Assembly: GCF_015668195.1 (NCBI RefSeq)
Contig: NZ_JADPFC010000002.1
Location: 434,001 to 498,000 of the forward strand
Direction of reading: 5' to 3'
DNA: 64,000 nt
DNA from: Romboutsia_C sp015668195
GTDB taxonomy: Bacteria; Bacillota; Clostridia; Peptostreptococcales; Peptostreptococcaceae
Shown: in pieces, positions 17,654-27,307 of the stretch
How positions within the stretch are numbered: position 1 is the stretch's first letter
Layout: each line of letters begins with the position of its first letter
The notes under the pieces: generated by a model
The model's database searches: none
What the model was told of the DNA's origin: nothing
What the model saw: only the letters and a program-made list of their open reading frames with translations
Program-made: the position numbers and the translations under genes

Positions 17654-19342
17654 TTATATAAAGAACGCCGTTTTAGGTCCTATAGGTAATCCTGTTAAAG
17701 CCCATACTATAGCAAATAAAGTCCATCCTATTAAGAATGCCATAGCTATTGGCATCATTGTACTTATTAAGTTACCTACTCCGAAATCTTTCTTATATTT
17801 TTGTCCAAATACTACTATAACCCCTAAGTAGCTCATTAATGGAGATATTACATTTGTTGAAGAGTCACCTATACGGTATATTAATTGAACACCTGCTGGT
17901 GTAAACCCTGCAACCATTAACATTGGAACAAATATTGGAGCAAGAAGTCCCCACTTAGATGAAGCTCCTCCCATGAATAAGTTAACAAATGCAGTTAAGA
18001 ATATAAATGCAACCATTAATACTATACTCATGAACATACTTCCTTCTGGTATTTGTTGTACTAATTTAGCTCCTAATGATGCAACTAAAACTCCTAGGTG
18101 AGAATCGTTAAAGTAGTTTATAAATTGAGCAACAAAGAATAATATAACTATTATTGGAGCCATATCTGCCATTGCTCTAACCATTGCTGGTACTATATCT
18201 GCACTTTTTTTGAACTTACCTGATTTAAATCCGTATACTAATCCACTTACAGCGAATATAACGAACATTATCATTATAACCATATCACCTTTAAAGAATA
18301 TAGAGTTTAAGAATCCATCTGGCGCAACTAAAGCCGGGTTACCTTGTGCATCTTTCCCCCATAACTCTACTGTAGTTGATAAATCACCTACTAAAGGTAT
18401 AGTATTATTTTTATCTATTGGTAAAGCTGTTAATATTATTAAAGCAAATAATATTAACATTATTTTATTTGTAAATTTATAAGCATTTTTTTCTGCTGGA
18501 GTTATTTCATGTTCTGGTTCAACTTCAGCTTCTGCTCTATTATATTTACCTAATCTAGGCTCAATATACTTATCTACAACTATAGTTCCTATTAATATTA
18601 TTAAGAATGTAGATGCCATCATGAAGAACCAGTTACTTGTAACTGATAAAGTTGATGCTAATTGAGTACCTGCCATAGCATCACCAGTCTCAGCTGCTGC
18701 TTGAGTAAATGGTAATAGTAATGCATCTGTTGAACTAACAAATAAGTTTGCACTGAATCCTCCAGAAACCCCTGCAAATCCTGCTGCAAGACCTGCTATA
18801 GGATTTCTTCCTAATGTGTAATACATTAATGCAGCAAGTGGTATTAATACAACATACCCTGCATCCGATGCCATATTAGACATAACCCCTAAGAATATTA
18901 CAACTGGAGTAACTAATTTCATAGGTGTAGCTTGAACTATACTTTTCATTGCCATTGTTAAGTATCCACTTTGTTCCATAAGTCCTATTGCTAACATTAT
19001 TATAAGTATAGTACCTATTGCATACATGTTCATGAAGTTAGCTATCGCAGTTCCTATAACATAAGAAAGACCATTTGAATATCTTTCTGCTACTTCTGTT
19101 CCTGTTGCCCCTACTTTTAACACCTCTATTGGTTTTTGCCCTAATAAATTGTTTATTGGGAAATCACCTAAAGGAGTTTTAGCTACCACCCCTAAACTTC
19201 CTAGTATTGCTGATAAAACTAAAACAAATGCTGCTATGTATATAAACATTAGCACTGGGTGTGGTAATTTGTTACCAAGCTTCTCTATTTTGTCCATGAA
19301 GCCTTGTTTTTGTTTCTTTTGTGATTTTACACTTACATCCAT
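17654..19342 (-). CDS. AbgT family transporter (p-aminobenzoyl-glutamate type)
   Basis: Integral membrane transporter of the AbgT family. Characterised members import p-aminobenzoyl-glutamate or export sulfonamides. The 562 residues have a polar N-terminus, about a dozen membrane segments, the motif NMASDAGYVVLIPLAALMYY (about 155-174), GFSANLFVSSTDALLLPFTQ and a C-terminal GGASSKWGLLAPIFVPML region followed by YRIGDSSTNVISPLM. GGAGGAA precedes the ATG. It stands alone between two terminators, with no linked abgAB peptidase genes, so the substrate is uncertain. Confidence 0.9.
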   Translation of the reverse strand: MDVSVKSQKKQKQGFMDKIEKLGNKLPHPVLMFIYIAAFVLVLSAILGSLGVVAKTPLGDFPINNLLGQKPIEVLKVGATGTEVAERYSNGLSYVIGTAIANFMNMYAIGTILIIMLAIGLMEQSGYLTMAMKSIVQATPMKLVTPVVIFLGVMSNMASDAGYVVLIPLAALMYYTLGRNPIAGLAAGFAGVSGGFSANLFVSSTDALLLPFTQAAAETGDAMAGTQLASTLSVTSNWFFMMASTFLIILIGTIVVDKYIEPRLGKYNRAEAEVEPEHEITPAEKNAYKFTNKIMLILFALIILTALPIDKNNTIPLVGDLSTTVELWGKDAQGNPALVAPDGFLNSIFFKGDMVIMIMFVIFAVSGLVYGFKSGKFKKSADIVPAMVRAMADMAPIIVILFFVAQFINYFNDSHLGVLVASLGAKLVQQIPEGSMFMSIVLMVAFIFLTAFVNLFMGGASSKWGLLAPIFVPMLMVAGFTPAGVQLIYRIGDSSTNVISPLMSYLGVIVVFGQKYKKDFGVGNLISTMMPIAMAFLIGWTLFAIVWALTGLPIGPKTAFFI

Positions 19343-19382
19343 ACTTTTCCTCCCCTATTTATATTCCATAATTACTTAACTT

Positions 19383-19411
19383 ATTCTAACACATCACGAC
19401 AACGATTTCAT
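19383..19411 (-). promoter_or_regulatory. Possible promoter of the AbgT gene
   Basis: On the minus strand an extended -10, TGTTAGAAT (core 19383-19388), lies 17 bases after ATGAAA (19406-19411). The -35 is weak. Confidence 0.35.
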
Positions 19412-19691
19412 AATTTTTCTGAAACTTCTAATTTATTAATCTATTCTCTTATTTTTATTTTATTTTAAAATTTTTTTAATGATTTATACTTTAACTTTTA
19501 AAGCAACTTTTAATGTTTTTTTCTAACTTAATTTCATTTTTTATGTTTTTTTGTATATTTTTTTAATTTTTTTTAACTAATACTCATCTTTATACTTACA
19601 TTATTAAATATTTTTAATATAATTTCGTATTTTAAATTTAATAGTATTTTTAATCTAACTAATTTAAAAAAACTTTTAATTAAGTTTTACA
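19412..19691. other. AT-rich gap between AbgT and ileS
   Basis: About 280 bases of AT-rich sequence with long T-runs. I see no open reading frame with a ribosome binding site and no structured RNA before the ileS terminator. Confidence 0.5.
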
Positions 19692-19735
19692 AAAAAGTAC
19701 CTCAATATGAAATATTTCATATTGAGGTACTTTTT
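19692..19735 (-). terminator. Terminator after ileS
   Basis: A perfect 22-bp palindrome (AAAAAGTACCTCAATATGAA and onward) ending in a T-run, 5 bases after the ileS stop. Confidence 0.85.
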
Positions 19736-19739
19736 AAAA

Positions 19740-22700
19740 TTATTTCTTTATAACTTTTATTCCAGTCATATGATCATTTAAGTTATGACTTTCTAAAGTT
19801 TCATCTTCTACTCTATTTATTTCTACAGCTAATGTTTCTGATTTTATATATTCATCATAATTTTCTACAGCTTTAGCTATTTCATCATCTGAATTAAATT
19901 CTATAACTATGTTATCTAAAACATCAAAGTTATTAGATTTTCTTATTTGTTGTATCTTAGATATAAATTCTCTTGCATATCCTTCTTCTATTAACTGTGT
20001 TGTTAATGTTGTATCTAATATAACAAATAAGTTGTTTTCCATAGTTACATTAAATCCTTCTTTAGCTGATATGTTTATTAAAACATGGTCTTTGTTAAAC
20101 TCAAAGCTTTCTCCGTTTATATCAACAGCAAAACTTTCACCATTTTCTAATTTAGGAACAACTTCATTTGGATTTAATTTATTTAATGCACCAGCAAAGA
20201 ACTTCATGTTAGCACCAAGTATTGGTCCTAAAACTTTAAAGTTTGGTTTTAAGCTAAAGTTCATGTATTCTGATAAATCTTTTGCAAATACAACTTCCTT
20301 AACGTTAAGTTCTTCTTTTATTAAGTCTACAACGTCACTTATAGTAGATTCAAACTTACCATCTACTAATACTTTTTGTATTGGTTGACGTACCTTTATT
20401 CTTGTAGCTTCTCTCGATGCTCTACCTAATGTAACTAGGTTTTTAACTAAGTCCATCTTCTCTTCTAATTCATTGTTTATTAAATCTAAATTAGCTTTTG
20501 GATACGTACTTAAATGTACTGAAACTTCATTAGTTAAGTTTCTGTATATTTCTTCTGATATATATGGAGTAAATGGAGCTATAAGCTTACAAAGCTCTGT
20601 TAATATTTCATAAGTTGTGTTGTAAACTGATTTTTTATCTTCAGTTAATTCAGTCGCCCAGAATCTTCTTCTTGAACGTCTTATATACCAGTTAGATAAA
20701 TCTTCATTTATAAATTCTTGAATAGTTCTAACTGTTTTGTTTAATTCAAATATCTCTAAGTTTTCTTCTACTTCTTTCTTTAAGTTGTTAAACTTAGATA
20801 ATATCCATCTATCTAATTCTGGTCTATCTTTGTATTCTACAAAGAAGTCAGTTGGATTTATATTATCAGTATTTGCATATAATGCAAAGAAGTTATATAC
20901 ATTTTTCATAGTTCCTAAGAACTTACTTTGAACTTCTTTTAATCCATCAACATCAAATCTTGTTGGAGTCCATGGTGGAGATACGTATAATAAGTACCAT
21001 CTTAAGGCATCTGCTCCATATTGGTCAAATAACTCAAATGGATTTACTGTATTTCCTCTAGACTTACTCATCTTCTTACCTTCTTTATCTAAAACAAGGT
21101 CATTAACTAAAACTCTCTTATATGGAGCTTTACCCATAACAAATGTTGATATAGCAAGTAATGAATAGAACCATCCTCTAGTTTGGTCTATACCTTCACA
21201 GATGAAATCTGCTGGGAATAACTCTTCAAAGTTTTCCTTGTTTTCAAATGGGTAATGATGTTGAGCAAATGGCATTGAACCACTGTCAAACCAACAGTCT
21301 ATAACATCTGTTACTCTTGTCATAGGCTTACCACAGCACTCACATTTTAGATGTATATTATCAACATATGGTCTGTGAAGTTCTACTGTTTTAGGATCTA
21401 CTTCTTCTATAGCTTTTTGAGCTAATTCTTCTCTTGAACCTACAGAATCTCTATGTCCGCATTCACACTTCCATATATTAAGTGGAGTACCCCAATATCT
21501 ACTTCTTGATATAGCCCAGTCATTTAAGTTTTCTAACCAGTTTCCAAATCTACCTTCACCAACGAAGTTTGGATACCATTCAACTGTCTTATTGTTAGCT
21601 ATTAATTGGTCTTTTAATTTTGTCATTTCTATATACCAGCTTGGCTTAGCGTAGTATAAAAGTGGAGTTTGACATCTCCAGCAGTGAGGATAATTATGAG
21701 CTACTTTTTCTTTGCTAAATAATTTATTTTCACCGTGTAACCATTTTATTATTTCAACATCTACTCCATCTTCCATAACGAATTTTCCTTCCCATGGAGT
21801 AGTTGTAAATTTACCTGCTTCAGATACTGGTTGAAGTACTGGTAAATCATACTTTCTACCTAAGTTGTAGTCATCTTCACCAAATGCTGGTGCAGTATGT
21901 ACTATACCTGTACCATCTTCAGTTGTAACGTAGTCTCCGCAAGTTAAGAAGAATGCTTTTTTATCAGCTTCAACAAAAGGCATTAATTGTTCATACTCTA
22001 TGTATTCTAAATCTTTACCTTTCATTTCTTCTAATACTTCGTAGTCTTCACCTAAAACCTTGTTAGCTAAAGCCTTAGCAACATAGTAAACTTCATCATT
22101 TTGCTTAACTTTTATATAGTCTATTTCAGGACCTACTGTTAATGCAACGTTTGATGGTAATGTCCAAGGTGTAGTTGTCCATGCTAAGAAATATTCCTCA
22201 GCATCTTTTCTTTTAAACTTAGCTATTACTGTATTATTTTTTATTTCTTTATATCCTTGTGCAACCTCATGAGATGCAAGACCAGTTCCACATCTTGGAC
22301 AGTATGGAAGTATCTTATGACCTTCGTATACATATCCTTCTTTGTTGAACTTGTTTAATATCCACCATACAGATTCTATATAGTTGTTATCTAAAGTTAT
22401 ATATGGATTATCTAAGTCTATTTCGTATGCCATTCTCTCAGTCATATCTCTCCACTGTTTTTCATAAGTGAAAACAGACTCTCTACACTTTTGATTAAAT
22501 TTATCTATTCCGTAAGCTTCTATTTCTTGCTTATCAGATAAACCTAATTCCTTTTCTACTTGTATTTCAACAGGTAGACCATGTGTATCCCAACCAGCTT
22601 TTCTTTTTACTTGCTTTCCATTCATAGTTTGGTATCTACAAACAGAGTCTTTTAATGTTCTAGCTATAACATGGTGTATTCCTGGATTTCCATTTGCTGT

Positions 22701-22847
22701 TGGAGGACCTTCATAGAATACGAAACTTGGATCATTTTTCCCTTTTTCTAAAGTTTTCTCAAGTATGTTTATATCATTCCAATACTTAGAAACTTCTGCT
22801 TCTGCTTGCTTTACAGAAGAGTCAACTAATGACTTAAACTTTGACAT
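19740..22847 (-). CDS. ileS: Isoleucyl-tRNA synthetase, long eukaryote-like type
   Basis: Charges and proofreads tRNA-Ile. Class I enzyme of 1035 residues with the HIGH motif as NGNPGIHHVIAR (about 52-63), the WAWTTTPWTLPSN-like editing entrance (here LAWTTTPWTLPSNVA), CysX2Cys pairs in the middle, the KMSKS loop GKKMSKSRGN (about 600) and an anticodon-binding plus long C-terminal domain. The GIHH form and the length mark the second bacterial IleRS type, whose known members resist mupirocin; resistance here is inference. It sits alone behind an isoleucine T-box. Confidence 0.96.
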   Translation of the reverse strand: MSKFKSLVDSSVKQAEAEVSKYWNDINILEKTLEKGKNDPSFVFYEGPPTANGNPGIHHVIARTLKDSVCRYQTMNGKQVKRKAGWDTHGLPVEIQVEKELGLSDKQEIEAYGIDKFNQKCRESVFTYEKQWRDMTERMAYEIDLDNPYITLDNNYIESVWWILNKFNKEGYVYEGHKILPYCPRCGTGLASHEVAQGYKEIKNNTVIAKFKRKDAEEYFLAWTTTPWTLPSNVALTVGPEIDYIKVKQNDEVYYVAKALANKVLGEDYEVLEEMKGKDLEYIEYEQLMPFVEADKKAFFLTCGDYVTTEDGTGIVHTAPAFGEDDYNLGRKYDLPVLQPVSEAGKFTTTPWEGKFVMEDGVDVEIIKWLHGENKLFSKEKVAHNYPHCWRCQTPLLYYAKPSWYIEMTKLKDQLIANNKTVEWYPNFVGEGRFGNWLENLNDWAISRSRYWGTPLNIWKCECGHRDSVGSREELAQKAIEEVDPKTVELHRPYVDNIHLKCECCGKPMTRVTDVIDCWFDSGSMPFAQHHYPFENKENFEELFPADFICEGIDQTRGWFYSLLAISTFVMGKAPYKRVLVNDLVLDKEGKKMSKSRGNTVNPFELFDQYGADALRWYLLYVSPPWTPTRFDVDGLKEVQSKFLGTMKNVYNFFALYANTDNINPTDFFVEYKDRPELDRWILSKFNNLKKEVEENLEIFELNKTVRTIQEFINEDLSNWYIRRSRRRFWATELTEDKKSVYNTTYEILTELCKLIAPFTPYISEEIYRNLTNEVSVHLSTYPKANLDLINNELEEKMDLVKNLVTLGRASREATRIKVRQPIQKVLVDGKFESTISDVVDLIKEELNVKEVVFAKDLSEYMNFSLKPNFKVLGPILGANMKFFAGALNKLNPNEVVPKLENGESFAVDINGESFEFNKDHVLINISAKEGFNVTMENNLFVILDTTLTTQLIEEGYAREFISKIQQIRKSNNFDVLDNIVIEFNSDDEIAKAVENYDEYIKSETLAVEINRVEDETLESHNLNDHMTGIKVIKK

Positions 22848-22935
22848 AGTATCACCCTTTCATATTAATTGTTATCTAAATTTTGTTAGAATATTTAAAC
22901 CTAACTAATTTACATTTTAATTTTTTGTATTAAAA

Positions 22936-23180
22936 AACTCGTCCCCCTAAAACAAGGGACGAGTATTAATCGCGTTACCACCCTAATTCTATACATATAT
23001 AAAATATACTTTACTTATGTATAGCACTTAAATAGTATAACGGCACTTTACCGGCACAGCTTAATCAAATACTTTTTCAGCCTGCAGCTTCGGAGTGATT
23101 TTCCACTTTATAAATTTATTGGTTCTCAGCAACCCAACTCTCTGTAAAATTATCTAAAGCTTACTGTCTCCATCATAGCT
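22936..23180 (-). promoter_or_regulatory. T-box riboswitch, isoleucine specific, ahead of ileS
   Basis: The minus-strand leader has Stem I landmarks AGAGAG and GGTTGCTGAGAACC. The specifier side reads GAAAATCACTCCGAAG, in which AUC followed by A is an Ile codon. The T-box AGGGTGGTAACGCG follows, then a terminator (CTCGTCCC / GGGGACGAG, then a T-run, about 22938-22970). The specifier agrees with the downstream gene. Confidence 0.94.
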
Positions 23181-23208
23181 TTTTTTATATTTTTGTTTAT
23201 AATATGAG

Positions 23209-23237
23209 ATTTTATAACAAATCGTCAAAATAGTCAA
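23209..23237 (-). promoter_or_regulatory. Sigma-A promoter of the ileS T-box transcript
   Basis: TTGACT (23232-23237), 17 bases, TAAAAT (23209-23214) on the minus strand, just after divIVA. A second overlapping pair, TTGACG with TATTAT at 18 bases, is also possible. Confidence 0.65.
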
Positions 23238-23254
23238 TTACTTTTTATTTTATA

Positions 23255-23782
23255 TTAATCTAATGTAGCTGCTGCCTCTTTTTCTATTGGCATATCAAAT
23301 AATGTTGTCTCAAAAGCTCTCATATCATTTTCATCAACATTATAGAATATTTCATCTATACTTCTTATTTCATCTTCTAGTAAAGATTTAAATTTATTTC
23401 TAAATACTTTAAATTCTTTTACCATTTCATTATATTCTTTTCTTATTTCTATTACTTGATTATTAGCTTGTTCAATTATTTGTCTTGCTTTTAAATCGGC
23501 TTCTTCTACTATTATCTTAGCTTTTTTATTTGCAGCAGTACAAGTATCTTCTGCAACACTTTCAGCTCTTATAAGTGTAGCTTTTAATGTTTCTTCTATA
23601 TTTTCATATTTGTTTATTTGATCTTGATATAATCTTACTTTTTCTTTAAGGTCTGAATTTTCTCTACATAGATGTTCATAATCTTCCTTAACTGCATCTA
23701 AAAATTCATCAACCTCTTCTTCTCTGTATCCTCTTATTCCTTTTTTAAATTCCTTATTTTCTATTTCTATTGGAGTAAGCAT
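23255..23782 (-). CDS. divIVA: DivIVA-domain septum/pole protein
   Basis: Coiled-coil protein that senses curved membrane at poles and septa. The 175 residues start MLTPIEIENKEFKKGIRGYR, with the DivIVA lipid-binding N-terminus followed by EEEVDEFLDAVKEDYE, and a long coiled coil from about residue 35 to 150. AGGAGGGAG precedes the ATG. It closes the ylm-type block yggS-sepF-yggT-ylmH-divIVA, 13 bases after ylmH, as in Bacillus and C. difficile. In clostridia the role can be pole organisation rather than Min placement. Confidence 0.94.
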   Translation of the reverse strand: MLTPIEIENKEFKKGIRGYREEEVDEFLDAVKEDYEHLCRENSDLKEKVRLYQDQINKYENIEETLKATLIRAESVAEDTCTAANKKAKIIVEEADLKARQIIEQANNQVIEIRKEYNEMVKEFKVFRNKFKSLLEDEIRSIDEIFYNVDENDMRAFETTLFDMPIEKEAAATLD

Positions 23783-23795
23783 GCTTTTCTCCCTC

Positions 23796-24581
23796 CTATA
23801 TTATTAACTTAGCACAAACTTTTATTCTGCCTTTTTTAGTAATATCTCCTATTTTAGATATTACTGCCCTACCTTTACCTCTAACTGATATTAGTGAATT
23901 ATTTTCTATTTCTTTAGATGCAGATGTTATCTTTTCATAATTAACAAAAACTCTTTCTGCATTTATATATTTTAAACTTTCTTGTCTTGATATATTATAT
24001 AATCCACTTATAATACAATCTAGCCTACTTGATGATACTGTAAATGATATATCTTTATAATTTAATGAGTTTTCTATTATATCTTCTCTTGATATTTCAT
24101 ACACTGAAACACTATTTGTCGATACTTTTTGTAAGTTCATAATTATAAAATCACATATATCTGAACTTACAATTATTTGGCAAAAACTATCGTGTATAAT
24201 AATATCTCCTATCATCTCTCTTTTTATACCAAGACCCATAAGAGACCCTAAATAGTCCTTATGTGATATGCTTTTAAACTTAAAATTACCTTCTACTTGT
24301 ATAAATTTAAGATTATCATCTATATCTTCATACTCCATATAAAATGGATATATAAATATTTTACTTCTTTCAGCCTCTTTATGTCCACCATCAACAGAGT
24401 ATTTTAAATCACTATAAGAATTCAAAATAGCAATAGCATTTTTTATTTCATAAGGATTTAAAAATTCCGTTTGTCTTACATCATAATTTTTCATTGTGGC
24501 ATTAGCTTTATCTATAACCTTAAACATTTTATTTTTTAATTCTATATCCTTAATATGATTAGTTAATTTTAGCCTGTCCAC
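23796..24581 (-). CDS. ylmH: YlmH family S4-domain RNA-binding protein
   Basis: The 261 residues have the YlmH N-terminal region (YPFYMEYEDIDDNLKFIQVE, about 76-95) and a C-terminal S4 RNA-binding domain (about 183-245; SRLDCIISGLYNISRQESLK). YlmH proteins have been linked to cell division by gene position and more recently to rescue of stalled ribosomal complexes, which is relevant since rqcH is in the same window. It sits between yggT and divIVA with short gaps. Function is inferred from the family. Confidence 0.88.
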   Translation of the reverse strand: MDRLKLTNHIKDIELKNKMFKVIDKANATMKNYDVRQTEFLNPYEIKNAIAILNSYSDLKYSVDGGHKEAERSKIFIYPFYMEYEDIDDNLKFIQVEGNFKFKSISHKDYLGSLMGLGIKREMIGDIIIHDSFCQIIVSSDICDFIIMNLQKVSTNSVSVYEISREDIIENSLNYKDISFTVSSSRLDCIISGLYNISRQESLKYINAERVFVNYEKITSASKEIENNSLISVRGKGRAVISKIGDITKKGRIKVCAKLII

Positions 24582-24593
24582 TATTATCTCCTC

Positions 24594-24854
24594 TTAATAG
24601 AACACGATTAGTGCCACCCTCTTTAGTAACATTAATACTAATATTGCTATCATTGGTGAAAAATCTACCGGTCCACTATTGTACTTATACATTATAGACC
24701 TTATAGGACCTTCGATTGGTTCTGTTATATTATTTAATATATAGTATAACTTACTTCCCATCCCATTAGGAATCCAAGACATAAAACTCTTTATAATTAT
24801 TATCCAAGATAATATATCAAATAGATAATATAAAGCCAATCCTATAGTACTCAT
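24594..24854 (-). CDS. YggT/YlmG family membrane protein
   Basis: The 86-residue protein has two hydrophobic segments (about 5-25 and 62-84) flanking the conserved SWIPNGMGSKLYYILNNITE loop with EGPIRSIM, the YGGT domain signature. Family members sit in the division cluster and influence membrane or nucleoid organisation, but the molecular role is unknown. It lies between sepF and ylmH, in the usual order. Confidence 0.88.
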   Translation of the reverse strand: MSTIGLALYYLFDILSWIIIIKSFMSWIPNGMGSKLYYILNNITEPIEGPIRSIMYKYNSGPVDFSPMIAILVLMLLKRVALIVFY

Positions 24855-24879
24855 TATTTAACCCCTTTACTTTTATATT

Positions 24880-25332
24880 TTATTTATTATTTTGCCAAGG
24901 GAAAAGTGTCTTGCTGTTTTCTAATTCCTTTTTTAAATTTGCATCTATATCTACATTATTTGGTGCAAGTATAAATATAGCTTTAGATACTTTTTGTATA
25001 CTTCCCTCTAAAACATATACAGCTCCATTCATAAAGTCAAATATAGACTTCTTAGCAACTGGATCTTTTAAATTTTCTAAGTTAACTATTACAGTTCTCT
25101 TACTTTTTAAATGATCCGCTATAGTTGTAACTTCATCGTATTTTTTAGGTTCTACTATTACAACCTTCATTTGAGTGTTAGTATGTAACTTTACTATGTT
25201 AGTATTTTTTATAGCTGTTCCAATTTCTGGTTCCATGTCTAGTTCATCTTCAATTATTTCTTCTTCTTCGATATAATCTTCATCTTCCTCTATAAACCAA
25301 TTTTTAAACTTAGTTATCATGTTATCTCCCAT
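24880..25332 (-). CDS. sepF: SepF, FtsZ-ring membrane anchor
   Basis: SepF binds FtsZ and tethers it to the membrane through an N-terminal amphipathic helix. The 150 residues show that helix (MITKFKNWFIEEDEDY), an acidic linker (about 17-40) and the DUF552 core with TIADHLKSKRTVIVNLENL (about 71-89) and KKSIFDFMNGAVYVLEGSI. Two starts are possible, 25332 behind GGAGG and 25320 behind GGGAG; the second places the helix at the N-terminus as in other SepF proteins. It may matter more than usual here because no intact ftsA is seen near ftsZ. Confidence 0.93.
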   Translation of the reverse strand: MGDNMITKFKNWFIEEDEDYIEEEEIIEDELDMEPEIGTAIKNTNIVKLHTNTQMKVVIVEPKKYDEVTTIADHLKSKRTVIVNLENLKDPVAKKSIFDFMNGAVYVLEGSIQKVSKAIFILAPNNVDIDANLKKELENSKTLFPWQNNK

Positions 25333-25379
25333 TATTGACTTCCTCCTTATTTATTAATCAAATTTTAAATTCATATAAT

Positions 25380-26081
25380 CTACTTATCGTAATTTCTGGC
25401 TCCAAATATAGAGGTTCCAACTCTAACTATATTAGACCCTTCCTCTATTGCTATTTCATAATCATTGCTCATTCCCATAGATAAATATTCCATAGAAACA
25501 TTGTTTATATTTAACTTATCAATTTCTACAGCTAATTCCTTTAATCCTCTAAATACTTTTCTAACTTCATCTTTATTTTCTGTAAAAGGTGCCATAGTCA
25601 TAAGACCTTTAATTTTTATATTATTATAATTATTTGCTACTTCTTTTATAAAATCTATAGCATCTTCTTTATATATACCATGCTTGCTTTCTTCTTTTGA
25701 TATATTTATTTGTACTAAACAATTTATAGTCTTATTTATTTTCTCTGCCCTTTTTTGTATTTCTTCACATAAAGCTATTCTATCTAAAGAGTGTATCATA
25801 TAAACCTTATCTATTATATACTTTACCTTATTAGTTTGTAAACTTCCTATTAAATGCCAATTTACTTTATCGCCTATAACTTCATACTTTCTAGCTAGTT
25901 CTTGTGGCTTGTTTTCTCCAACATCTGTAACTCCATTTTCTATAGCTTCTAAAACCTTATCTACATCTACAGTCTTAGTTACTGCTAATAAAGTTACTTC
26001 ATCAATTTTTCTATTAGAAACAGTACAACTATTTTTTATTTTTTCTCTTACTATATCTAAATTTTCTTTTACACTTGACAC
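25380..26081 (-). CDS. PLP-binding homeostasis protein, YggS/PROSC family
   Basis: Alanine-racemase-fold protein that binds pyridoxal phosphate and affects vitamin B6 and amino-acid balance, with no known catalytic turnover. The 233 residues show the PLP-lysine region VTLLAVTKTVDVDKV (about 28-42), HLIGSLQTNKVKYI (about 76-89) and the C-terminal SMGMSNDYEIAIEEGSNIVR with phosphate-binding residues. The start is a GTG at 26081, behind TAGGTGA. Placed ahead of sepF as in many Gram-positives. Confidence 0.93.
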   Translation of the reverse strand: MSSVKENLDIVREKIKNSCTVSNRKIDEVTLLAVTKTVDVDKVLEAIENGVTDVGENKPQELARKYEVIGDKVNWHLIGSLQTNKVKYIIDKVYMIHSLDRIALCEEIQKRAEKINKTINCLVQINISKEESKHGIYKEDAIDFIKEVANNYNNIKIKGLMTMAPFTENKDEVRKVFRGLKELAVEIDKLNINNVSMEYLSMGMSNDYEIAIEEGSNIVRVGTSIFGARNYDK

Positions 26082-26089
26082 TTTATCAC

Positions 26090-27178
26090 CTACTTTATTT
26101 TTATTTTCTTATTTATAATATTTGGGTTTAATATAACCTCATCATGTAATGCAATCATTTTTTCTTTATCACCACTATTATTTTTTACGAATATATAATC
26201 ATCACCTTCATAGGCAACATTACTTAATTCAACAAACTCCATATTGTTAGTTTGCTGATTCAATATATATACCCCTTTTTTCTCGTTAACTGATTTTATA
26301 GATTTCTTTGGTATCTTAAAACCTTCTATATGCTTATATATTATATCAAATTCTTCTACTCTTGTATCATAAATTCCTATATTTTGGCTAGTTATTTTTA
26401 GTATTACTATGATATCATCATTATCTTTTTTAACCTTATTAACCTTACCATCTAATATTTCTTCATTAAAAGATATTTTTATCTTATTACCTACCTCAAA
26501 ATGTTTCTTATATTTTTCTTCTATACATACTGCTATATATACATCATTTGGATTAACTATTTTAAATACTGGATCATTTTCTTTAACTTTCTTATTATTT
26601 AAATTTATATCTGTATAATTATTGTTAGTATCCTCTATATCATCTTTAGTTAAATAATCTATACTATCTGTATTATACTTTTCTTCATTTCCATCTATTG
26701 CATAGGATATTACTCCTGATATATCCGCTTTTACATAAGATGTAGAACTTTTTGCCTTTTTTTCTAGGATTGCTTTTTTATTTTTACTATTTTCTAACTG
26801 ATTAGCTGAAATATGTTTTAATGCACTATTATCTTGACTATCTATTTGTTCCTTTAACTTTTTTATTTCTTTGTCTAAATTTTCTATATCTGAATTTATT
26901 TTTTCTATATCTATATCCTTATATATATATCCTATATTCTCTGATTTTTGTACTTTTTCACCTTTTTCATGTAAATTTTCTAACGTCCCATCTGCACTTG
27001 ATAAAATTACACTCTCGTCTTTTATTACAAGTCCTTTTGTATTCATTTTAAGTTCCATTTCCTCTAATTCTACAGTCATAGTTTTAGTATTTTCACCTAT
27101 TAAAAATATACCAATTTGAAATACAAAATATATAAATATTCCTAGTATTAATATTTTAGATATCCTCTTATTTTTCAT
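26090..27178 (-). CDS. HlyD/membrane-fusion-like adaptor protein
   Basis: The 362 residues start MKNKRISKILILGIFIYFVF with one N-terminal membrane anchor (about 9-27). A split biotinyl-lipoyl-like domain follows (NTKGLVIKDESVILSSADG and SGVISYAIDG), interrupted by a coiled coil (about 105-145, DIENLDKEIKKLKEQI), then beta-barrel regions, as in membrane-fusion proteins. No ABC pump or RND gene is adjacent; it is instead the first gene of the yggS-sepF-divIVA block, 8 bases before yggS. A wall- or division-related role is suggested by position only. Confidence 0.8.
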   Translation of the reverse strand: MKNKRISKILILGIFIYFVFQIGIFLIGENTKTMTVELEEMELKMNTKGLVIKDESVILSSADGTLENLHEKGEKVQKSENIGYIYKDIDIEKINSDIENLDKEIKKLKEQIDSQDNSALKHISANQLENSKNKKAILEKKAKSSTSYVKADISGVISYAIDGNEEKYNTDSIDYLTKDDIEDTNNNYTDINLNNKKVKENDPVFKIVNPNDVYIAVCIEEKYKKHFEVGNKIKISFNEEILDGKVNKVKKDNDDIIVILKITSQNIGIYDTRVEEFDIIYKHIEGFKIPKKSIKSVNEKKGVYILNQQTNNMEFVELSNVAYEGDDYIFVKNNSGDKEKMIALHDEVILNPNIINKKIKIK

Positions 27179-27307
27179 ACATTTCCCCCTTTAATTATAG
27201 GTACTTTATTAGTTCTTCAAGTAATATTGTATTTCCTTTTATTGTGATAATTCTAAATCCTAAATATTTGCTTGTATATTCAATTTTACTTACAATTTAA
27301 TACTAGT

